From positions 1 through 29,582 of the forward strand of contig JAGVUK010000110.1 in the NCBI GenBank assembly GCA_019136335.1: DNA of 29,582 nt, in the 5' to 3' direction. The DNA is from Methanomicrobiales archaeon (GTDB lineage: Archaea > Halobacteriota > Methanomicrobia > Methanomicrobiales > Methanoculleaceae). The translations under genes were made by a program, and so were the position numbers. The notes below the pieces were generated by a model that had not been told where the DNA came from, ran no database searches, and saw only the letters and a program-made list of their open reading frames with translations. Below, piece by piece: positions 7,923-15,530 of the stretch; positions within the stretch are counted from its first letter, which is position 1, and the number at the start of each line of letters is the position of its first letter.

Positions 7923-8558
7923 TTACACCTTTTTGAGCTCGAGGATCGTGGAGCCCACCCCGATCAGGGAGACCACGACGATTGCGAGTATGACTATGTT
8001 GAAGTGCTCGGATATCACGGGGAGGTTCCCGAAGAAGTAACCTGCCAGAACGAATCCTGAGACCCATAACGTTCCCCCGGATACATTATACACGACGAAC
8101 CGGGAATAGTCCATCTTCCCTGCTCCAGCAAGGAACGGCGCCAGGGTCCGGATGAATGGGATGAACCTGGCTATAACTATCGTCTTCCCGCCGTACTCCT
8201 TGAAGTAGGCCTCGGTTCTTTCGAGGTATTGTCTCCTGACGAAGGGGATGCCTCTCGATATTGAGCGGACACCAAAGGACCTCCCGATCCAGTAGTTCAT
8301 GGTATCGCCTGCAATTGCTGCGAGAGCAAGCAGTGTGGTGGCGAGGAGGACGTTGAGGTCTCCGTGTGCGGAGATCGCGCCTACGAGGAAGAGGAGCGAA
8401 TCGCCCGGGAGGTAGGGGGCGATGACGAGCCCCGTCTCGAGGAATACTATAAGGAAGACAAAGAAGTACGCGAATAACCCGTACTCTTCTATGAATAGAG
8501 GCAGGAAGGCATCGAAGTGTATGGCGGTGTCGATGATACACTGAGCTTGCTCAAACAT
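7923..8558 (-). CDS. DedA family membrane protein
   Basis: Integral membrane protein of the DedA / SNARE-associated superfamily, whose bacterial members include undecaprenyl-phosphate and phospholipid flippases. Visible motifs are 'FLETGLVIAPYLPGDSLLF' (the re-entrant acidic/PGD segment), 'AIAGDTMNYWIGRSFG', and 'VIARFIPFIRTLAPFLAGAGKM' with the conserved arginines, followed by two C-terminal membrane helices. 211 residues from the ATG at 8558, within the family's usual 200-220. That ATG has AGGGAT upstream; an in-frame GTG at 8579 has none. A TATA-like TTTTAGAT lies near 8583-8592. In archaea the lipid substrate is unknown. Confidence 0.9.
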   Translation of the reverse strand: MFEQAQCIIDTAIHFDAFLPLFIEEYGLFAYFFVFLIVFLETGLVIAPYLPGDSLLFLVGAISAHGDLNVLLATTLLALAAIAGDTMNYWIGRSFGVRSISRGIPFVRRQYLERTEAYFKEYGGKTIVIARFIPFIRTLAPFLAGAGKMDYSRFVVYNVSGGTLWVSGFVLAGYFFGNLPVISEHFNIVILAIVVVSLIGVGSTILELKKV

Positions 8559-8823
8559 TCGATCCCTGTTCACGCTCACATCTAAAATCTTTGCTGTGCC
8601 GGTACCGCCGGACTTCCTTTGAGCCCGCTCCCGGACTGCCGGGGTAGGATCTGCCCGTTCGGGGATTCGACGACCCCCCGGGCCGGGTAGTCGGGGAGCC
8701 GACGCCCTCCGGGAACCGTCCCGGGCCGGCGAAACTGGACCCCGGTCGGCCCGGCGTGCCCATGCGGACCACGGGGTTCATCCGGCGGCCCGGTGCCTGC
8801 CCTGCGCGGTTCGGCCCATGCAG

Positions 8824-8832
8824 AAGTATATG
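8824..8832 (+). promoter_or_regulatory. TATA box for the LUD-domain gene
   Basis: AAGTATATG lies 34-42 bases before the ATG at 8866. It sits inside the longer frame that could begin at 8818, which argues that this longer start is not used. Confidence 0.5.
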
Positions 8833-8865
8833 TGGGATGACGTCCTCCCGTGCCCGGGTGATCAG

Positions 8866-9558
8866 ATGGCAGATGCAACCCAGCAGATGGCGAAAGATAC
8901 GAAATACAGTGCGGTCAACCTGTTGAAGGATGCCGGGGTGGATGCAGGGCGATGGAACCGGATGCCGGACGACGCGACGATCGAAAAAATGGTTGAGGCG
9001 ATCGAGGCCCGGAACATCAGGGTGATCCTCGTGGATACGGCCGAGGAAGCGCTCCGGGCCGTCGTCGACCTGCTGCCCGGGGGCGCCGAGGTGATGTACG
9101 GCTCCTCGACGACCCTGGCCGAGATCGGGTTTGACCGGGTGATCAGGGAGAATCGGAAAGGGTGGCGGGATTACCACGCGGTCATCACCGCCGAGAACGA
9201 TACGGAGAAGCGGCATGCGCTCCGCCGCAAAGGCGTGGCCGCCGACTACTTCCTCTCCGGCGTGCAGGCGATCACCGAATCGGGCGAGATCGTGGGGTGC
9301 GATAAGGGCGGGAGCCGGATGGGGGCATGGCCCCACGCCGCGGCCCACCTCGTCCTCGTCTCAGGCGTGAACAAGACCGTGCCGACCATCGACGACGCGC
9401 TCCGGCGGTGCCGGGAGTACGCTCTGCCTCTTGAGGACCAGCGTTCTCGGCGCGTCTACGGCACCCCCAGTGCGATCGGCAAGTACGTGATCCTCGCCAG
9501 AGAGTTCGAGGATGGGAGGATAACCCTGGTCCTGGTCCGGGAACAGCTCGGTTACTGA
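8866..9558 (+). CDS. LUD domain (LutC-like, DUF162) protein
   Basis: Lactate-utilisation (LUD) domain protein, about 230 residues. Typical landmarks are an N-terminal helical part ending 'IEARNIRVILVDTAEEALRAV', then 'GAEVMYGSSTTLAEIGF', a central 'DYFLSGVQAITESGEIVGCDKGGSRMGAW', and 'LVLVSGVNKTVPTIDDALRR'. In bacteria LutC works with LutA and LutB in L-lactate oxidation, but no lutA/lutB-like gene is adjacent, so an oxidative lactate role is not supported here. No cysteine cluster for Fe-S binding is visible. The ATG at 8866 is chosen because GGTGATC lies immediately upstream and the TATA box precedes it. Confidence 0.8.
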   Translation: MADATQQMAKDTKYSAVNLLKDAGVDAGRWNRMPDDATIEKMVEAIEARNIRVILVDTAEEALRAVVDLLPGGAEVMYGSSTTLAEIGFDRVIRENRKGWRDYHAVITAENDTEKRHALRRKGVAADYFLSGVQAITESGEIVGCDKGGSRMGAWPHAAAHLVLVSGVNKTVPTIDDALRRCREYALPLEDQRSRRVYGTPSAIGKYVILAREFEDGRITLVLVREQLGY

Positions 9559-9830
9559 ACCGGGCGGCCCCGTGCATTCAGCCGCCAGGTGTGCAATCTC
9601 TGGAGCAAGCGGCATCCCTGCGACGGGATAATCCCCGCCTCCCTTTTGAAGTGCGGATTTGATCATGATCACGACGCCTGCCCGGTGTGCCCCGGCGCTG
9701 CGAAGATCCTGCCGCACCCCAGTCTGACCCTGCGGTGGGGGTGCAGACGTGGCTATGGCGATGCTCCCTGTCCTTTTCGCCCATCCGGCCGTGTAGTATT
9801 ATCTGATCTGCCACGCCACTTTTTCAGTAC

Positions 9831-10655
9831 ATGGAGATCGTAGATATCCTCAACACTACTACCATTCCGCTCTCTGAGATTACACTTGAAAAGGTCATCC
9901 TCGCCGTGATCGTCGCCGTGATTGGGTGGATCGTTGTGAGGGTGCTCATCTCTGCCTTCACAAAGACGCTCTCCCGGGCTTCACACCTGCCCGAACTGGT
10001 CATCGAATTTCTTGTCCGCTTCCTCTCGGTTCTGCTCTACGTGGTCCTCGTCCTCGTTGTCCTCGCGACGCTTGGGATCGACGTCTCCTCTGTGGTGCTC
10101 GGGCTCTCGGCGGTGATAGGGCTCATCCTCGGCTTCGGCCTCCAGGACACCATCACCAACCTCGCCGCCGGGGTCTGGGTGGCGGCTCTCCGCCCCATCG
10201 ACAAGGGCGAGTTTGTCGAGATCAAGGGCATCTCCGGGACGGTCACATCTGTCGGGATCATGGCGACCGAGCTCGTGAAGGCCGACAACACCTACATCAC
10301 CATCCCAAACTCCCTTGTCTGGGGAAGCCCGGTGATCAATTCCAGCCGGATGGATACCCGTCGTGTCGAGGTCAAGGTCGGGATCGCCTATAACAGTGAC
10401 CTTGACCTGGCAATCAGGGTCGCCACCGACCTGATGGCAGCCCACGAAGCGGTACTCCCATCGCCAAAACCGGCGGTCGTCGTCAGCGAACTGGCTGACT
10501 CTTCGGTGAACCTCTCCCTGCGGGCATGGACAGCAACGCCGGACTTCTGGCGGGTGCGGGGTGACCTGACCCGTGACGTCCTCAAGGCGTTTGGAGAGGC
10601 CGGGGTTGAGATTCCCTTCCCGCAGGTGGACGTTCACCTGGATAGGATGCAATAG
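9831..10655 (+). CDS. MscS family mechanosensitive channel
   Basis: Small-conductance mechanosensitive channel, 274 residues, with the minimal three-helix architecture. TM1 is about residues 20-42, TM2 about 60-82 and the pore helix about 88-120. It carries the family hallmark 'GLILGFGLQDTITNLAAGVWV', then 'DKGEFVEIKGISGTV' opening the beta domain and 'YITIPNSLVWGSPVIN'. The remaining about 100 residues are the cytoplasmic vestibule, ending in an amphipathic 'FPQVDVHL'. It should release solutes on hypo-osmotic shock. No Shine-Dalgarno is seen; a TATA-like GTAGTATTATC (9793-9803) lies about 30 bases upstream, so a leaderless or very short-leader message is likely. A T6 tract follows at 10664-10669. 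Confidence 0.93.
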   Translation: MEIVDILNTTTIPLSEITLEKVILAVIVAVIGWIVVRVLISAFTKTLSRASHLPELVIEFLVRFLSVLLYVVLVLVVLATLGIDVSSVVLGLSAVIGLILGFGLQDTITNLAAGVWVAALRPIDKGEFVEIKGISGTVTSVGIMATELVKADNTYITIPNSLVWGSPVINSSRMDTRRVEVKVGIAYNSDLDLAIRVATDLMAAHEAVLPSPKPAVVVSELADSSVNLSLRAWTATPDFWRVRGDLTRDVLKAFGEAGVEIPFPQVDVHLDRMQ

Positions 10656-11092
10656 ATCTCTTCTTTTTTGCGAATTCGCTACCGGGGTCCTCTCGGTCCG
10701 GCGGGACCTCCCATGGGCATCGTCTCCGGGATTTGAGGGGTCTCTCTCCCTCCAGGCAGGGGTTCTGACGACCCCTGTTCCCGGTATGGAATGCCTGTCA
10801 CCGGGACATTATCTGAACAGGTCCATTCCTGCCTGCTTTGTGGGATGACGGACCGGGTTCAGGGTGCGGCGACCTGGACACCAAGCCGGGGCTGAAAAAA
10901 CCCCTGGTCGCCCCCGGTGTGAGGGGGTGAAGTCACATATAGTTCCGTCTTCCAAAAGTTAAGCAGGCAACACCTGTTAGGAAAAGGAGCAATAATATTT
11001 GTTAAATTATCATAAAATGCTCTAAATTTATTTAATTAAAAGGAGGTTATTTATAGTGAAAAGGTGTAAATAGGTATAATAGAGGTAGATTT
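10656..11092. other. intergenic region with A+T-rich promoter
   Basis: No gene supported in 10670-10940. From about 10930 to 11092 the sequence turns strongly A+T-rich. It holds possible TATA elements (TTTATTTAATTAAA ending near 11040, and TTATTTATA at 11047-11055) and two ribosome-binding-like sites: GGAGGT at 11042-11047 before a five-codon frame (GTG at 11056 to TAG at 11073), and GAGGT at 11082-11086 before the GTG start at 11093. Confidence 0.5.
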
Positions 11093-11434
11093 GTGGCAAT
11101 AACCGCGATAATGAACATAATCGGTGGACTGGTACTGTGTGCAGGAATTATAGGGGCCCTGCCTGTTCTCGGTGGCTTCCTTGAGAAGGCAGGCAAGTTC
11201 CTGGGCGGTTTCCAGGTCATCATAGGGATTATCATGATGATCCTCGGACTGCTGGGGATCGCCTCACTGCAGGGCATAGTTGCCTTCCTGGTAGGGGTCA
11301 TCCTCCTGACTGGTGCGTTCCACGTGATCCCGGGTCTCGGTGTGTATCTCGAGAAGTTCGGTACGTGGCTGGGCGGCTTCCAGACGATCATCGGTGTTAT
11401 CGCAATAATCATCGGTATCCTGGGGCTTCTCTGA
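11093..11434 (+). CDS. small membrane protein with internal duplication
   Basis: 113 residues, almost entirely hydrophobic, with about four predicted membrane segments. It is built from two copies of one unit. The core 'LEKxGxxLGGFQxIIGxI' occurs at about residues 30-47 and again at 86-103, each preceded by a hydrophobic 'GALPVLGG' or 'GAFHVIPGLG' stretch and followed by an isoleucine/leucine-rich helix. The start is a GTG at 11093 with GAGGT six bases upstream. No family is recognised with confidence. An even number of helices per repeat would place both copies in parallel topology. Glycine-rich helices suggest tight packing or oligomers. Function unknown. Confidence 0.75.
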   Translation: MAITAIMNIIGGLVLCAGIIGALPVLGGFLEKAGKFLGGFQVIIGIIMMILGLLGIASLQGIVAFLVGVILLTGAFHVIPGLGVYLEKFGTWLGGFQTIIGVIAIIIGILGLL

Positions 11435-11480
11435 ACGGTTCCACCTTCAGGAGTAGAAGGGGGCAGGGCGGGAACTCCCC

Positions 11481-11522
11481 GGGCTGAAAGCCCCCGGTTG
11501 AACGCTAACCCCTCCTTTTTTT
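11481..11522 (+). terminator. probable terminator after the duplicated membrane protein
   Basis: A short hairpin (GGGCT, loop GAA, AGCCC at 11481-11493) is followed after about 20 bases by seven T residues at 11516-11522. Confidence 0.5.
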
Positions 11523-11585
11523 CAAGACCGGGATTGTCTTTGACGCTATTTTCTTAGTAGATCTAAATGGAGTGCCGGTCTTGAA
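11521..11585. repeat. perfect 11-bp inverted repeat around a 43-base A+T-rich core
   Basis: TTCAAGACCGG (11521-11531) is repeated in inverse orientation as CCGGTCTTGAA (11575-11585). It lies between two convergent genes. It could be a long hairpin at the end of the RNB transcript or a remnant of a small mobile unit; no target duplication is visible. Confidence 0.55.
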
Positions 11586-11654
11586 GAGAGATGGGACACT
11601 ATCATCGTGAATACTCGCCGCCCGTCCCCGACCAGGCCCCGGGAGGCCCCTCCC

Positions 11655-13124
11655 TCACCCGGCGCGTTCGAAGTCGATGAACCCCCGGTACGGGTCCGTC
11701 GCCACCAGGCGGACCCGCACTCTCTGGCCGACCCGCAGCTCGTGCTCGCCGAGCACGACCTTCCCTTCCGCCGGCGGGTCGATCAGCCTGACGTAGGTCC
11801 CCTTCTCCGAGGCACCGGTGACGAAGGCCTCGAACGTCTCGCCGATCCTGTCCCGGAGCAGGACCGCGGCGGCTGCCTTCCGGACGAAACGCTCGACCTT
11901 CTGAGAGGCTTTCTCGCGGTCGGTCATCCGGGCGGCGAGTTCGTCGAGTTCGGCGGGCGTGTAGGGCGGGTAGCGTTCTTTGCCGACGACCGATTTTATC
12001 AGTCGCTGGATGATGAGGTCGACGTAGCGCCGGTTCGGGGCGGTCCCGTGGGTATAGTCGGTGACGGCGAGGGCGAAGTGGCCGACCGGGATATCCCCGG
12101 GCCGGAACGCCACGTACTCGCCCGCTCCCATCAGTTTCACCACCGTGAGGGAGAGGTCGGGGAAGCGATCGGGGTCGGCCGCCTTCTGCCGGATGAGGAA
12201 CCGCGTGAGCGCCCCCGCATCCGGCCCGGCAGGGAGGATCTCGCCGCGTTCCGCCGCCTCCCTCGCGATCCCCTCCCAGTTCTTCGGTGTGCGGACGACC
12301 CGGTGGATCATGGGGAGGCCGGCTTCGCTCAAGAACACCGTCACGGTGCCGTTCGCTGCGACCATGAACTCCTCGATCAGGCACCGTGCCCGGTTCTGCT
12401 GCTGGATGGCGAGACCGCTGACCCGTCCGTCCGCCATGACCGGTTCGGCCTCGATCGTCTCGAGGGCGAGCGCTCCCTGCTCCGTCCGGCGCCTCTTCAT
12501 GCGCATCGCGGCCCTGTCCTGGAGGAGGACCTGCTCCGCGAGGCCCGGCGTCTCCCTGACCGCCCGGGGGATAGGGCCGGTCCCTTCCAGCCAGTCCCCG
12601 ACCTCCTCGTAGACGAGTTTCGCCCGGTTCGTGACGATCGCCCGGTAGATGTCGCCGGGTTTTACGCTCCCGTCCGGGAGAACGGTGTACTCGATGACGA
12701 TTGCCATGCGGTCCTCTCCTGGAAGGAGCGAGGTCGCGCCCGCCGAGAGGCGGTCGGGCAGCATCGGGAAGGTCTCGACGCCGGTGTAGACCGAGGTCCC
12801 GTTATGGGCAGCGTGCCGGTCGACCGCCGATCCTACCGGGACGTAGAGGTCGACATCGGCGATCGCGATCCTGACCTGGATCTCGTCGCCCGGCCCTTCT
12901 TCGCAGACTTCTATCTGGTCGAGATCCCGGGAATCGTGGTTGTCGATCGACGACCAGAGGAGGGACCGGAGGTCGCGGGGGTTGCTGGGGGTGTCGGGAA
13001 AGACTCTCTCGCCAAGGGCGCCGACTTCGCGGAGGACGGACGGCGGGAACGCGGGGATGAAGCCGTACTGGTCCATTGCCGCCCACGCGATGGCGTTCAG
13101 GTCGACGTAGGGATGGTTCTGCAT
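11655..13124 (-). CDS. RNB-domain ribonuclease (RNase II/R family)
   Basis: Predicted 3'-5' exoribonuclease, 489 residues. Residues about 40-370 form the RNB catalytic domain: 'SIDNHDSRDLDQIEV' (59-73) supplies the acidic magnesium ligands Asp61, Asp67 and Asp69. The family motif around 'MLPDRLSAGATSLLPGEDRMA' and later 'FMVAANGTVTVFLSEAGLPMIHR' are both present. The last about 80 residues ('FEAFVTGASEKGTYVRLIDPPAEGKV') resemble an S1-type RNA-binding domain. No N-terminal cold-shock domain precedes the RNB part, so it is shorter than bacterial RNase R. The ATG at 13124 is chosen because a TATA box sits about 29 bases upstream and would lie inside the longer frame; no Shine-Dalgarno is visible, suggesting a leaderless message. 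Confidence 0.9.
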   Translation of the reverse strand: MQNHPYVDLNAIAWAAMDQYGFIPAFPPSVLREVGALGERVFPDTPSNPRDLRSLLWSSIDNHDSRDLDQIEVCEEGPGDEIQVRIAIADVDLYVPVGSAVDRHAAHNGTSVYTGVETFPMLPDRLSAGATSLLPGEDRMAIVIEYTVLPDGSVKPGDIYRAIVTNRAKLVYEEVGDWLEGTGPIPRAVRETPGLAEQVLLQDRAAMRMKRRRTEQGALALETIEAEPVMADGRVSGLAIQQQNRARCLIEEFMVAANGTVTVFLSEAGLPMIHRVVRTPKNWEGIAREAAERGEILPAGPDAGALTRFLIRQKAADPDRFPDLSLTVVKLMGAGEYVAFRPGDIPVGHFALAVTDYTHGTAPNRRYVDLIIQRLIKSVVGKERYPPYTPAELDELAARMTDREKASQKVERFVRKAAAAVLLRDRIGETFEAFVTGASEKGTYVRLIDPPAEGKVVLGEHELRVGQRVRVRLVATDPYRGFIDFERAG

Positions 13125-13149
13125 CTGGTGAAGAGATTCATCTGAGGGC

Positions 13150-13157
13150 TTATAAAG
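13150..13157 (-). promoter_or_regulatory. TATA box for the RNB ribonuclease
   Basis: CTTTATAA on the minus strand, centred about 29 bases before the ATG at 13124. It places the transcription start at or within a few bases of the start codon. Confidence 0.6.
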
Positions 13158-13331
13158 GCAACCGCCGCACTCCTGTTCCCTGCTGGGACTCTCACAGGAT
13201 TTTGGTTTGTGGCAACGTCCTTTTAGGGCCCCGGGCCTGCCTGGCCGGTACAACTTCCGGGGGTTGTGCCGTGCCGTTCTCACACCTGTCGGGTGAGGGC
13301 CTCCTGCTCCGCCTTCTTCACCCCGGGCACG

Positions 13332-14013
13332 TTAAACGGGGCTGCGAGCAGCTATATGCTTATGGGAGATGAGCGTTGCAAGGATTGCTGAAAGGTTGGA
13401 CGTCACCAGCCAGAGGGCGCCCACATAGATCATCGATGGGATCACCTGCACCAGGAGAATGAACGGACCCAGAATCCCATTGGCAAGAAATGCCCGCCTC
13501 GTCCAGCGCTCGAGTCGTCCCCCCATAAAAACCGGAGCAGCAAACAGCGTGGCCATACCCATCGTGAAGTATCCAGGGGCATCCAAGCCGGCCATGAAGG
13601 AGCCTCCGGTGAAGCGAAGCAGGACCACGTCGCCGGATGTACCGCGCAACATGGCGGGAATGACGACAGTAAGTTCAGTAAAATAAACGATGCCGACAAA
13701 AACCGCGTATAACATCGTAAAAACAATCCCGATATGGCTCAGGATCTCTCTCTTCGGGAGCATAGTAATGGATGCTGACCATGGGGATGATGAACGCTCA
13801 GGACGGGAGCAGGGATGGGGACATGACGAAGATGTAATCCCAGGGCGGCGCAACCCCGATGACAAGGACAGCTGCCTGTGCGATACTATAGGCGATGCTG
13901 CATATCACTGTCAGGATTCCTGACCAGAATCCGATGTTAATGATGGCTCTGTTCATCGCCAGCCTCTTCTGGTCCCTTCCTCTGGGGCTGCCATCTATAA
14001 GCCTCTGGATCAT
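13332..14013 (-). pseudogene. broken multi-pass membrane protein gene
   Basis: A membrane-protein gene split by two lesions. The N-terminal part (from ATG at 14013) reads 'MNRAIINIGFWSGILTVICSI...PPWDYIFVMSPSLL' and meets a TGA at 13798-13800. The same frame continues sensibly after it as 'AFIIPMVSIHYYAPEER'. At a GA-dinucleotide run (13743-13755) the coherent sequence then shifts to another frame: 'EILSHIGIVFTMLYAVFVGIVYFTELTVV...' through to 13332. Two missing bases in the GA run would restore one frame. Together about 226 residues with roughly six membrane helices would be encoded. The family is not recognised with confidence. A single sequencing error would not explain both lesions. Confidence 0.75.
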
Positions 14014-14348
14014 CGCACGCTCTGTTCATAATTTACAGATCGCGAGTTTTCGGGAGGCAAAGGCAGGCGCTCGGTTTCAGATCGCGGAGAGTGTCAGAAC
14101 GTGCGTTGCCCGAGACCGCGTCATGTCTTTATCGGGATCTGCTTATGAAAATATGCTAACAGAAGTGTCCGTATTCCTCCGATTGGTTAAATATATTTAT
14201 TTGACCTTACATTTCTGTATATATACTTGTGTCCGTATTTTTGGATTTCCGCATTATTGGTCAATATAGCAATAATATTGGTAATTTATCGCTTTTTAAA
14301 TCCGGCCAAATCCGATCTTCCAACCTCTCGTGCAGGATAAAAATGGAT
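14014..14348. other. intergenic region turning A+T-rich
   Basis: No gene supported. From about 14150 the composition becomes strongly A+T-rich. TGTCCGTATT occurs twice (14166-14175 and 14229-14238), and CAATAT / ATATTG form a 6-bp inverted repeat near 14263-14281. This may be a regulatory region for the transporter operon that starts at 14427. Confidence 0.45.
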
Positions 14349-14359
14349 AAACTTATAGG
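14349..14359 (+). promoter_or_regulatory. probable TATA box for the surface protein / ABC operon
   Basis: AAACTTATAGG predicts a transcript starting near 14381. This leaves a leader of about 45 bases with GGAGGT at 14414-14419, seven bases before the GTG start. Confidence 0.45.
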
Positions 14360-14426
14360 TGATGGGGTGAGAAAGTAAAGTAAAATATGTTACTCGAAAA
14401 AATTGTTAATTTCGGAGGTACATGTT

Positions 14427-15527
14427 GTGAACGAGCATAATAGCAGGCTAAATTCTCTTCTGATCTCCTGTCTGTGTATCATACTGTGTATCGTCCCGGC
14501 AGCGGCCGAAGACGTTATCGTTGAACGAACTCTTTCTGCCGTCGATGTCGCACAGGGCAACAGTCTGGATGTGACGCTCTCCATCGAAGGAATCCGGGCC
14601 GGTGGAATCGTGGAGACGATCCCCGACGGCTTTGAGTTTGCCGGGACCGATCATCCGGCGGACAGGTACAGCACTTCTGGATCGAAAGTCCTGTTCTCGG
14701 TGATCGGCGAGAACGAGATCGCCTATCGTGTGCAGGCCCGGGCGGTTGGCACCTGGACCTTTTCCGGGGTCTGGGATGATGTCGTCAGCATGGCGAACGG
14801 CACGGTCCCCGAGAGCCAGGTCACGGTCAGCCAGCCACACTGGGGTGATTCCGGTGGTGACGGCGGCAGCTCGTCAGGCTCGGCCACGACGACCACTGCC
14901 GCCACCCCGGTTGCAGGTACCGGGGAGAGCCGCGTCGTCCGGATCGAAGAACAGGAGATCACGGAGATGGTCGTCTCCGGCACTGCGCTCCCTGATGACC
15001 TGAGCGCCTCATGTCATCAGATCGATCTGCCCGCGACGGTCCCGACGGCGCCTGGAGAGGTCTACAGCTACTACAATATCACCATTCCTGCCGTGAACGG
15101 GTCTATCGAGGGTGTGGTGATCCGTTTCAGCCTCCCGGTGAACTGGGTGGAGAACCAGACCTTCAGCGCCGCCGGAGTTTCCCTGTACCGGTATGTGGAC
15201 GGCTGGACCTCTCTCAACACAACCCTGACCGGAACGGTGAACGGTTCATACACCTTCGAGGCTGAATCCCCGGGATGCTCCATCTTTGCGATCTCGGGAA
15301 AAGAGCCGGATAAGGCCGCGGCCACGTTAATCCCTACCACGCAACCGACCCCCGTCGCCACGCCGAAGGTGCAGGACACGCTGGCTGCGAGTGCAGCGGC
15401 AGAAGATAACGATCCCGGCGAAACCTCAGTCCTTCCTCTTCTCGGCGGCCTTGCAGTAGTTGTAATCGTGCTCGGTGCCGGCATCTGGTATCTCCACCGT
15501 GGACGCGATGCAGGAAAGGAGGAGTGA
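14427..15527 (+). CDS. PGF-pre-PGF domain surface protein
   Basis: Cell-surface protein of about 366 residues. A signal peptide ('LLISCLCIILCIVPAAA') is followed by a beta-rich ectodomain (about 30-130), a Gly/Ser/Thr linker (about 140-165), and a domain of about 120 residues resembling PGF-pre-PGF, including 'YSYYNITIPA', 'FSLPVNWVENQTF', 'SLYRYVDGWTSLN' and 'FEAESPGCSIFAISG'. A second Thr/Pro linker and a C-terminal membrane helix with a basic tail follow; no classical PGF-CTERM signal is seen at the end. The GTG at 14427 has GGAGGT seven bases upstream. It is three bases from the solute-binding protein gene, so it is probably co-transcribed and may act beside it at the surface. Confidence 0.75.
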   Translation: MNEHNSRLNSLLISCLCIILCIVPAAAEDVIVERTLSAVDVAQGNSLDVTLSIEGIRAGGIVETIPDGFEFAGTDHPADRYSTSGSKVLFSVIGENEIAYRVQARAVGTWTFSGVWDDVVSMANGTVPESQVTVSQPHWGDSGGDGGSSSGSATTTTAATPVAGTGESRVVRIEEQEITEMVVSGTALPDDLSASCHQIDLPATVPTAPGEVYSYYNITIPAVNGSIEGVVIRFSLPVNWVENQTFSAAGVSLYRYVDGWTSLNTTLTGTVNGSYTFEAESPGCSIFAISGKEPDKAAATLIPTTQPTPVATPKVQDTLAASAAAEDNDPGETSVLPLLGGLAVVVIVLGAGIWYLHRGRDAGKEE

Positions 15528-15530
15528 ACA

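Noticed and set aside
9361..9717. Minus-strand frame with a protein-like stretch ('GGGDYPVAGMPLAPEIAHLAAEC')
   Set aside because: Half of it is antisense to the LUD gene and no family is recognised; a remnant cannot be excluded but is unsupported.
11607..13145. 512-codon open frame antisense to the RNB ribonuclease
   Set aside because: It mirrors the ribonuclease codons in a G+C-rich gene, has no recognisable domain, and the opposite strand shows clear RNB motifs.
13798..13800. In-frame TGA read as selenocysteine
   Set aside because: A second lesion, the GA-run frameshift, follows 45 bases later, and no selenocysteine insertion element or selenoprotein family is apparent. Pseudogene is simpler.
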